Notes under the pieces: model-generated
What the model saw: the letters and a program-made list of their open reading frames with translations, nothing else
Told to the model about the DNA's origin: nothing
The model's database searches: none
Shown: positions 33,385-40,044 of the stretch, one piece after another
Layout of the letters: the number at the start of each line of letters is the position of its first letter
How positions within the stretch are numbered: position 1 is the stretch's first letter
Position numbers and translations under genes: made by a program
NCBI GenBank assembly: GCA_013373265.1
Contig: JABXIC010000138.1
Span: 1-40,044, forward strand
Reading direction: 5' to 3'
Source of the DNA: Methylocystaceae bacterium
GTDB lineage: Bacteria; Pseudomonadota; Alphaproteobacteria; Rhodospirillales; Terasakiellaceae
Length of the DNA stretch: 40,044 bases

Positions 33385-34512
33385 ATGGGCACATATATTG
33401 TAGCGGATTGGATTATGGTGGATAACTTTTCAGCGAGTGGCGTACCGGAGTTGATGTTTGGACGCGGTGTGTTTGAAACACTGGGGCAACATACAATCGG
33501 CTATGGGGTGCGCTTGTTACTGGTTGGGGATCAGTTTCTGCAACATCATCCCGGATTGTTTAAAGACGTCGAAGATCGGCTTGTTCAAGCCGGGCATGTG
33601 GTTCAACATGTGCTGGCAGGTGAAAAACAAAGTGATGAAGCGGCAGCCGTTATCATTGAGCGCCATAATATTGAAAATTTTGATCTGGTGGTTTCCATCG
33701 GTGGCGGGCGCGCCATTGATACGGGTAAAATTGTCGCCAAGAAACTGCCTCATATTGCGGTGCCGACAACGGCAGGCACAGGTGCACCCATGAATGGTGT
33801 TATTTTTGGCGGTCAAGGGGCCCATGAAGAAACGCAACGGCGCTCTTTACTGCCGAGCTTGGTTGTGGCGGACCCGGCATTTATCGATGAAATGGACCGG
33901 GATGATTTTGCCGCACGTGCACTTGGCGTTCTGATGTTGTTGATTGAGGCTTATGTCTCCCCCAAAGCATCTGTTTTATCCGATTCCTTGGTCTGGTCTG
34001 GTTTGGAAGCCTTTGCCAAAGGGTTTGTGTCAGGCGTTGAAGGCGATAACAGCGGGCGTGATGAGGTTTTCTTTGCTTCATTAATGGCAGGCGTGGGCAG
34101 TGGGCAGGCCGGGTTTGGTTTGACCCATCGCATGGGGGTGCTGGTTGAACAGATGAGTGACCTGACCTATGCGCAGGCCTGTTCAACCCTCTGTGCAGAG
34201 ATTTGTGATTTTCAGATTCAGTTGTTAAGTGATCGTTTGCCCGATAGTGAAGCCATGGACAAATATGCCATGGTTGGGGAACTCTTGGCATCGCGCCCGT
34301 TTGAAGATCGTGAAGAAGCGTACGCTTCATTGATTGGTACGTTACGCCGTTGGGTGTCGCGCTTGGAAATTGCTAAAATTAAGATAGCAAAAAGAGATCA
34401 GAATGAGATTCAAAAACGTATCATTGCTGATTGGGACGATGTGGTTTTGCCCGTACGTTTGGATGGTGAGGATATCCACGAAATTTTATTAAGGCGCAGT
34501 GCGAACACTTAA
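33385..34512 (+). CDS. Iron-containing alcohol dehydrogenase family protein lacking most metal ligands
   Basis: 375 residues with the family fold: FGRGVFETL near 25-33, the NAD(P) loop VVSIGGGRAIDTGKIVAK (102-119), and VPTTAGTGAP (126-135; usually TAGTGSE). The usual metal site is degenerate: aligned to the DALTHAIEAY motif, Asp is G181 and His is L185; H248 (GLTHRM) is kept, but the following His, normally in PHG, is Y262. Whether it has alcohol dehydrogenase activity is doubtful. The start is uncertain (an ATG at 33415 is also possible; neither has a good ribosome site). The last 24 bases overlap the convergent response-regulator-like gene. Confidence 0.8.
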   Translation: MGTYIVADWIMVDNFSASGVPELMFGRGVFETLGQHTIGYGVRLLLVGDQFLQHHPGLFKDVEDRLVQAGHVVQHVLAGEKQSDEAAAVIIERHNIENFDLVVSIGGGRAIDTGKIVAKKLPHIAVPTTAGTGAPMNGVIFGGQGAHEETQRRSLLPSLVVADPAFIDEMDRDDFAARALGVLMLLIEAYVSPKASVLSDSLVWSGLEAFAKGFVSGVEGDNSGRDEVFFASLMAGVGSGQAGFGLTHRMGVLVEQMSDLTYAQACSTLCAEICDFQIQLLSDRLPDSEAMDKYAMVGELLASRPFEDREEAYASLIGTLRRWVSRLEIAKIKIAKRDQNEIQKRIIADWDDVVLPVRLDGEDIHEILLRRSANT

Positions 34513-35973
34513 AGGAAGTAAAGTTCCTTGATCGGTAATTGCCCGCTTGATTTGTTCAGGGATCAAGCCACGCGCTGATGACAGGTTGACGCCGCGCAAA
34601 TTGGTGCGATTAAGATTGGCCCCGCTTAAATTAACCCCGCGTAACGTTGCGCCTTCAAGGTTCGCCCCTGTTAAATCAGCGCCTAGGAGATTGGCTTTAT
34701 CCATGCGGGCTTCGCGCATATCGGCTTTTGCAAGACGCGAAACGCGTAAATCAGCACTTGAGAGTAAAGCCTTTTTAAAGGTTGAACCTGTCAGGTCTGC
34801 TTTTCTGAACACAGTGTTGGTGCAGTTTACATCTTCAAAGTTGGATTGTGGTAAAATGGCGCGGGTGAAATCCGCTTCATCAAGTTCTTGACCACGAAAA
34901 TCAGAATGCGGTCGGTTGGCTTGTTGCCCGCTTTTGCCGCCACTGTTAATCCAAAGTTTATGGAGGTCGAGACATTCTTCCAAATCCATAATTTCTTCAA
35001 ATTCATCACTGTCAGGCCCCGTTTCTTCAAAAGCAACCGGGGCTTTTTCTTTTGGTTCAGGTTTTGCTTCGGAGTCTGTTTTGATCTCGGTTTTCGTTTT
35101 TGATTTTTCTTTTGATTGGCCGTAGTCGATATCGTCTTTAGACGCGGTCATACGATCTTCAGAAGTAAAATCATAACTGATCTCTTTTGAGGCCGGGGTT
35201 TCTTGAGAGGTACCAAAGTCAAAGGGGCGATCAGATGATGTACCGGCCGCGGACGTATTTTTAAATTCAGGACTGCTATAATCTAACACGCCGCCATCAC
35301 TTTTGGTTGTGGTGGTGCTATTGCCCCAATCAAAATCTTGGGAATCGTCATTTGTGCGGTTATCTCTGGTCGAAGATTCGGAAAGGCCACCCGATAGAAC
35401 AGGAGAACTGTCTAATGAACTTCGCCCGGGTGTGATCGGCGTTTGATTGCGTGTGAACGAATCTGTTGAAAAATCATCTTGCGACAATCCGCTACGGCGG
35501 TCTTTTCCACCGAAATGGGGATCGTCGCGGGAACGTCTTTCCGGACCGAAGTAATGTCTGACACAGATAAACCGTCTTGGTTTTAAAATGACCGCGCGCG
35601 AGAAACGTTTTATCTTTTCCGGTTGAATGGGTTTGCGCAATGCCCCTTCGATTCCGGCGCGGCAGGCTTCGCGTAGCAGGTTTTGTGAGACTTTTTCGAG
35701 TAACATTAGAACGGGTGTTTTATAAAACGCACCCTCATTCATTGAACGAATTTTTTGGATCAGGTTTATGCCTGATATATTCGGGAGTTTGAGAGCAACC
35801 AAAATGACATCGGGCTTCATTCTCGGGATGTGTTTTAACGCCTCTTCCGGAGAGGGTGTCGCAACAAAGTCACCGATATCTGCGTCCAGATACGTTGTTC
35901 TGGCGATATCGATAACTTCGGGGTCCGTGTCACACATCAACACTTTGTATTTGCTGAATTCAAAATCAGTCAT
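34489..35973 (-). CDS. Pseudo-receiver / pentapeptide-repeat protein
   Basis: 494 residues in three parts. Residues 8-130 form a CheY-like receiver: acidic D15 and D17 and K114 (LRKPI) remain, but the phosphoacceptor position is A60 (DVILVALKLP), so it is unlikely to be phosphorylated normally. Residues 131-160 carry paired basic motifs GPERRSRDD and GGKDRR. Residues 161-330 are low-complexity Ser/Thr/Asp/Lys, probably disordered. From about 333 a helix-like DLEECLDLHKLWINSGGK leads into a run of about twenty pentapeptide repeats of the A(D/N)LxX type (about 355-468). Function is not known. It lies 104 bases upstream of nothing obvious and downstream of motB on the same strand. Confidence 0.82.
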   Translation of the reverse strand: MTDFEFSKYKVLMCDTDPEVIDIARTTYLDADIGDFVATPSPEEALKHIPRMKPDVILVALKLPNISGINLIQKIRSMNEGAFYKTPVLMLLEKVSQNLLREACRAGIEGALRKPIQPEKIKRFSRAVILKPRRFICVRHYFGPERRSRDDPHFGGKDRRSGLSQDDFSTDSFTRNQTPITPGRSSLDSSPVLSGGLSESSTRDNRTNDDSQDFDWGNSTTTTKSDGGVLDYSSPEFKNTSAAGTSSDRPFDFGTSQETPASKEISYDFTSEDRMTASKDDIDYGQSKEKSKTKTEIKTDSEAKPEPKEKAPVAFEETGPDSDEFEEIMDLEECLDLHKLWINSGGKSGQQANRPHSDFRGQELDEADFTRAILPQSNFEDVNCTNTVFRKADLTGSTFKKALLSSADLRVSRLAKADMREARMDKANLLGADLTGANLEGATLRGVNLSGANLNRTNLRGVNLSSARGLIPEQIKRAITDQGTLLPLSVRTAP

Positions 35974-36077
35974 TTGGTCATTTGTATAATTAGGTTACCT
36001 CAAGAGATAAGTTCCATCATAACTCGTTATCAGATCAATTCAACCGGAAGCTAAGCTCTTTCGTATTATTTTAACTT

Positions 36078-36941
36078 TTATTGAGGTTTTGGACCAAAAA
36101 CACTTTCTAATTGATTTTGAACATTGTTGGCATTCTTAGCTTCTTTTGCGCCCAAAACCAATGTGATTTCAACACGACGGTTTTTCGCCCGGTTTTCTGG
36201 ACTGTCGTTGGGCACAAGCGGACGGCTATCGCCATAACCTTGCACAGCCATACGATCAGGGGGAATGTCGGTGTAATTTAAGAAATGATGTACGACAGAA
36301 GTCGCCCGTGCGGCTGAGAGTTCCCAGTTTGACCGATAAGGACCACCTGCACCCAGTGGGATGTTATCAGTGTGTCCGGCAACAATAACATCACCTTGTG
36401 ATTTTTTAATAACACCGCTTAATTTATCCAGTAAGTCGGCAAAGGCAGGTCCGACTTGCGCTGAACCGGAGCCGAAGGCAATTTCACTGGGGAAGCGAAT
36501 TTTTACTTCGTTACCGTTTTTCTCAACTTCGACCCCTTGTTCTGCCGCTTCTTTTGCGATGATTTTCGCGACTTCATTTTCTACGTCAGTGGCTTGTTGT
36601 TCAGGACTTTCTTGCGGGTCAACCTGAAATGACTCTTCATCCGTCGTATCCGGGATATCCATAGAAACAGTGGGTGTTGGCACATCGGTGGGAGAGACAT
36701 TGCGCGCGACTTTACGTTCCAACTGACCATCAATTTCAATGACGCCTGCCAGTCTGTCTTGTTTTGAAATACCAAAAGCATTGCGCATGGCGCCCGCCAT
36801 TTGTTTGTATTTCACTACGTTCATTTCAGAAAATGTTAGCAGAAGCACGAAAAGAACAAGCAGCAAGGACATCAGATCGGCGAAAGTCGCCATCCAAGCT
36901 GGGGAACCCGTCGGGGGGCATTTCTTTTCTTCTTCAGCCAT
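36078..36941 (-). CDS. motB: MotB/PomB-type flagellar stator subunit
   Basis: 287 residues. A single helix (about 21-39) contains the ion-carrying aspartate D22 in ATFADLMSLLLVLFV. A linker rich in Pro/Glu follows, then an OmpA-like peptidoglycan-binding domain with VVAGHTDNIPLG and RVEITLVLG. It starts 17 bases after motA and forms the stator with it, anchoring to peptidoglycan in the inner membrane. Ion specificity (H+ or Na+) is not evident. Confidence 0.92.
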   Translation of the reverse strand: MAEEEKKCPPTGSPAWMATFADLMSLLLVLFVLLLTFSEMNVVKYKQMAGAMRNAFGISKQDRLAGVIEIDGQLERKVARNVSPTDVPTPTVSMDIPDTTDEESFQVDPQESPEQQATDVENEVAKIIAKEAAEQGVEVEKNGNEVKIRFPSEIAFGSGSAQVGPAFADLLDKLSGVIKKSQGDVIVAGHTDNIPLGAGGPYRSNWELSAARATSVVHHFLNYTDIPPDRMAVQGYGDSRPLVPNDSPENRAKNRRVEITLVLGAKEAKNANNVQNQLESVFGPKPQ

Positions 36942-36957
36942 TTTTCAGCTTTCGGTT

Positions 36958-37722
36958 TTATTCGCTGTCTTCTTCTGCCGGTTTGCCGCCGGGGAGATAT
37001 ACGCCAAGCAGCTCTTGCAAAACCATCGGGTTTTGTGAGGCATGGATTTGCATAACGCTTTCAATAATCAAAGCGCGTGTATTTTTTGTGTTGTCGATTT
37101 TGATTTCAAGCTTATCTGCCAAGGGAATGGCAATCAGGTTGGCCAAAACCGCACCGTAAAACGTTGTTAACATCGCAACCGCCATGGCAGGGCCGATGGC
37201 TGCCGGATCAGACAAGTTTGCAAGCATCTGCACCAGACCAATCAACGTCCCGATCATACCAAAGGCAGGTGCCATGTCGCCCATGCCGCGCCAAAAGCTT
37301 TCACCTGCCATTTCGGCTTTAATCGCCATGTCGACTTCTTTGGTGATACTTTCTTTAATGACTGCGCCATCCATACCATCAACGCACATGCGGATACCAC
37401 GGGCCATCAGTTCATTTTCCACCGTAACGCTTTCCAGACCCAAAAGGCCCTTTTGGCGTACGATCCCTGCCAGTTCAATGGCAATGTCATAAACACTGCG
37501 GGGATCATCCGGTGAATTTTTAAAAGCGATCTTGCCGCCGATTTTAAGCGCTGCAATACAGTCTTTGAGTGGAAACTTCACAAGGGTGGCGGCCATTGTA
37601 CCCCCAAAGACCACCATGATAGACGGTACGTTGATAAATGCGCCTAGGTCACCGCCCAACATGATGGAGACGATGATAATGGCCATACCCAAGCCGATAC
37701 CTATAAGTGTCGCGAGATCCAT
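36958..37722 (-). CDS. motA: MotA/PomA-type flagellar stator subunit
   Basis: 254 residues with four predicted helices (about 5-22, 30-47, 150-168, 180-200). It matches the short PomA-like group: GGDLGAFINVPSIMVVFGGT at residues 23-42, the cytoplasmic charges near R89 and E97 that contact the rotor FliG, and MAPAFGMIGTLIGLVQML with the conserved proline at 152. Proton or sodium flow through the MotAB complex drives flagellar rotation. First gene of the mot unit; the 189-base gap upstream separates it from hrpB. Confidence 0.93.
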   Translation of the reverse strand: MDLATLIGIGLGMAIIIVSIMLGGDLGAFINVPSIMVVFGGTMAATLVKFPLKDCIAALKIGGKIAFKNSPDDPRSVYDIAIELAGIVRQKGLLGLESVTVENELMARGIRMCVDGMDGAVIKESITKEVDMAIKAEMAGESFWRGMGDMAPAFGMIGTLIGLVQMLANLSDPAAIGPAMAVAMLTTFYGAVLANLIAIPLADKLEIKIDNTKNTRALIIESVMQIHASQNPMVLQELLGVYLPGGKPAEEDSE

Positions 37723-37840
37723 TAAACTTTTGCCGTTCTTCTTGTTTCGCTTACAGTCTGCATTATCTTACCTGTGAATTCTTACCAAGTCCCTAATGGA
37801 AACCAGAACTCAACTTTTACCTTACGAGTATCCATTCGGG

Positions 37841-37874
37841 CAACAAGCATCTCGTGAAAAGCATGTTGTTTTTT
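37841..37874 (+). other. Hairpin with T-run in motA-hrpB gap
   Basis: CAACAAGC (37841-37848) and GCATGTTG (37861-37868) pair with one mismatch and are followed by TTTTTT on the plus strand. No plus-strand gene precedes it here, so it may end a small RNA or be fortuitous. Confidence 0.3.
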
Positions 37875-37911
37875 AAGAGTTACGCATATTCCCTTAAAAA
37901 AATATAGTAAA

Positions 37912-40044
37912 TTAGCGCAAATGACGTTTGGTTTTATGTGTGGGCATGGCTTCTTGCGGGTTATCAGGCCATGGGTGCTTGGGGTAACGCCCTTTCATTT
38001 CTTTTTTGACCGAATCGTAGCTATTTAGCCAAAATCCAGCCAAATCTTCAGTAATTTGTAAAGGTCGTCCTGCAGGTGAAAGAAGATGGATTTGTAAAGG
38101 ACATGTCCCATTGTTGATGGATGGTGACTGAGGTTGCCCAAACATTTCCTGTAATTTGACGCTTAGAATCGGCTTTTTGATGTTGGTATAGTCCAATCGA
38201 ATGTTTGATCCACTGGGCACTTTGTAATGTGTTGGGGCGCGTTGGTTTAAAGTCTGTTGTTCTTCCCAATTTAAGCAAGACAGTAAAGCTGCTGAGAGGT
38301 CAATTTTTTTAAGATGCTCTATGCGACTACACCCATTCAGATAAGGGGCGAGCCATGTTTCAAGGCTATCACACAAACCTGTTTCACTCATATCCGGCCA
38401 GATATCATCATTTTGACGCAAAAATTCGACACGTTGGCAGAATTGCTCACTTTCTGGCGTCCATGGTAGAACGTGAAGACCAATATCACGAATGCCTTGA
38501 CACAAAGCGCGTTTGATCTGTTCAGGGCCGGTTATTTTGATGGGCTTTTTCTTTAAGGTAAGCGCACCAAACTTGGTTAATCGATTGGCTTGTGCGCTTT
38601 GTGTGCGCTTATCCCAACCAATGTCATCCATTTCTATGATCTGATCGGCAAAGGTATCTTCAATGTCTTTCTGCGTCAAAGGGGCCGCACTGAAAATCCG
38701 CCCGTTTGTGCGGCTGCCGTCAAGTTGGGCAACAACCAGATAGGGCTGCGTTATCAAAGGATCATCTTCGTTCAATTTTGCGCCCATGCCGGAACTCAGT
38801 TTATAATCGGTCCCGCCTTTTTGGCGTTGTTGGGCTATTCTGTCGGGATAAGCCAAGGCCAGTATTGGTCCTGTTTCCATTGAATTGGCGCTTTTATCCA
38901 AAGGAATTTTCAGTTTGTATTTCAGGTTTTTTGTTGTTTCGCGTGCCCGCATTAAGGCCCCTTTTGAAAGATTGGGGTCTTTGGCTTGGTTTTGTAGACA
39001 CGATACGGCATGACGCAAATCACTGTCTTTTTTACCACGAAAAAGCGGACCGTCATGAAGCACGGCAGCAATATCACAGGCTAAGGCGGCTTCTGCTGTG
39101 CCGAGGTCGTGAGCCTGTAAAACCATATGCGCAATGCGGGGGTGCAGGGATAATGCAGAAATTTTGCGACCATGTGGCGTGAGCGATAAGGTGGCATCTA
39201 ACGCGCCCAATTGCTGCAGAAGAAGCTGGGCAGCTTCAAAGGTTGCCGCAGGGGGGAGGTCCAGCAAGCGGATGTCGCTTGGATGTTTGGCCCCCCATGT
39301 GGCAATTTCGATGGCAAAGGGTGTGAGGTCACAGTCTAAAATTTCTGGACTGTCGCGTTCGGCTAAGGATTGGGTTTCGGCTTTGGGCCAAAGTTGGTAA
39401 CACACGCCGGGTTCCATACGTCCCGCACGGCCTTTGCGTTGTTCGGCACTGGCTTTAGACACCCGCACGGTTTCCAGTTTGGACATGGCATTGGCCGGGT
39501 CAAAGCGTGACACCCGCTTTAAGCCGCAATCGATTACAACGCGAATGCCTTCAATGGTTAAGCTTGTTTCTGCAATCGTGGTTGCCAACACGATTTTGCG
39601 TTGGCCCTTTGGTGTGGGTAATATGGCTTGATCTTGTGCCTGTTGGGGGAGGGAGCCATAAAGCGGGGCAATCAACAGGTTGCTGTCTTTGCCCAAATGG
39701 TCTTGTAAAATGGACTGTGTTTTACGGATTTCGCCTTCACCGGGCAGAAAGACCAGAATATTACCGTTTTCTTCCTGCAAGGCGGTTTGCACGGCGCGGG
39801 CCACACCTTGCGCCAGGCTGAATTTATCAGGCCGGGCAAGGTTGCGTGTTTCGACAGCAAAGGCACGTCCTTGGCTGGTAATACGTGGGGCATTGTTGAG
39901 GAAAGTCGATAGATTTTCACCATCAAGTGTGGCCGACATCACCAGCAATCTCAGGTCTTCGCGTAAGGCCTCTTGGGCTTCCAGACAGAAGGCGAGGCTT
40001 AGGTCACCTTGAAGGTTGCGTTCATGAAATTCGTCAAAGATCAC
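37912..40044 (-). CDS. hrpB: ATP-dependent helicase HrpB, N-terminus cut off
   Basis: 710 codons visible; the gene runs off the right edge, so the Walker A region lies outside. It begins with the DExH box IFDEFHERN, followed by LLVMSATLDG, helicase motifs FLPGEGEIRKT, ATTIAETSLTIEGI and motif VI QRKGRAGRMEPG. The C-terminal half (HPRIAHM, GALTLKKKPI-type segments and the final PSGSNIRLDYT) is characteristic of HrpB, which usually runs about 800 residues. It is a DEAH-type RNA helicase of uncertain role. It may be transcribed in the same direction as motA but with a 189-base gap. Confidence 0.92.
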   Translation of the reverse strand: MIFDEFHERNLQGDLSLAFCLEAQEALREDLRLLVMSATLDGENLSTFLNNAPRITSQGRAFAVETRNLARPDKFSLAQGVARAVQTALQEENGNILVFLPGEGEIRKTQSILQDHLGKDSNLLIAPLYGSLPQQAQDQAILPTPKGQRKIVLATTIAETSLTIEGIRVVIDCGLKRVSRFDPANAMSKLETVRVSKASAEQRKGRAGRMEPGVCYQLWPKAETQSLAERDSPEILDCDLTPFAIEIATWGAKHPSDIRLLDLPPAATFEAAQLLLQQLGALDATLSLTPHGRKISALSLHPRIAHMVLQAHDLGTAEAALACDIAAVLHDGPLFRGKKDSDLRHAVSCLQNQAKDPNLSKGALMRARETTKNLKYKLKIPLDKSANSMETGPILALAYPDRIAQQRQKGGTDYKLSSGMGAKLNEDDPLITQPYLVVAQLDGSRTNGRIFSAAPLTQKDIEDTFADQIIEMDDIGWDKRTQSAQANRLTKFGALTLKKKPIKITGPEQIKRALCQGIRDIGLHVLPWTPESEQFCQRVEFLRQNDDIWPDMSETGLCDSLETWLAPYLNGCSRIEHLKKIDLSAALLSCLNWEEQQTLNQRAPTHYKVPSGSNIRLDYTNIKKPILSVKLQEMFGQPQSPSINNGTCPLQIHLLSPAGRPLQITEDLAGFWLNSYDSVKKEMKGRYPKHPWPDNPQEAMPTHKTKRHLR

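Noticed and set aside
1-40044. CRISPR arrays, prophage, insertion sequences, restriction or toxin-antitoxin systems
   Set aside because: No direct-repeat array, transposase, integrase, or paired small toxin/antitoxin genes were seen on either strand.

Overview
The window looks like chromosomal DNA from a free-living, motile, respiratory alphaproteobacterium, most likely of the Rhodospirillales/Terasakiella-like type. This is inferred from gene content: a MoxR-DUF58-DUF4159-VWA operon beside DUF1285, NudL, DUF6111 and CCA genes, a PetP/PetR-like regulator pair beside ilvE, a CbiD-type cobalamin route, a DUF1127 protein, and a fused-beta NAD-linked formate dehydrogenase. Base composition looks close to balanced. 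I see no rRNA, tRNA, CRISPR, transposase, integrase or phage gene. Genes are densely packed; the longest stretch without a convincing gene is about 270 bases (31811-32083).

Layout. 1-5592 (minus): moxR, DUF58, DUF4159/BatA-like and VWA/GATase-like membrane protein, tightly coupled; the last gene runs off the left edge. 5776-8393 (plus): DUF1285, CoA pyrophosphatase NudL, DUF6111, CCA-adding enzyme. 8385-13775: a cobalamin island with divergent arms, cobA > TauE/DsbD_2-like membrane protein > SCO copper protein > cbiA on minus, and cbiD > cobK/cbiJ on plus. 13879-16662: DUF1127 protein, then an EnvZ-like kinase, OmpR/PetR-like regulator and MarR/PetP-like regulator on minus. 16789-17679: ilvE, with a good operator-like palindrome in the marR/ilvE divergent promoter region and a bidirectional terminator after it. 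17728-21250 (minus): a small Cys-bearing orphan, a periplasmic solute-binding-like protein and a large hybrid histidine kinase. 21357-24441: NupC nucleoside transporter, GNAT acetyltransferase preceded by a structured repeat, GT4 glycosyltransferase. 24425-30335: two-subunit NAD-linked formate dehydrogenase (minus) directly behind an Lrp/AsnC regulator, which diverges from alanine dehydrogenase (plus). 30431-34512: globin-coupled chemoreceptor, HI0933-type flavoprotein, and an iron-ADH-family protein that lacks most metal ligands. 34489-37722 (minus): a pseudo-receiver/pentapeptide-repeat protein, MotB and MotA. 37912-40044 (minus): HrpB helicase, its N-terminus cut by the right edge.

How the genes work together: there are several self-contained modules (tetrapyrrole/B12 synthesis with metal handling; alanine and formate oxidation feeding NADH; envelope sensing by two kinases; motility and taxis through a stator and a soluble haem-type receptor). 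The most unusual items are the pseudo-receiver/pentapeptide fusion beside motAB, the metal-ligand-poor Fe-ADH homologue, the compacted iron-sulfur domain in the formate dehydrogenase beta subunit, and the copper/thiol membrane genes embedded between cobA and cbiA. I did not find a clearly new defence or mobile system.
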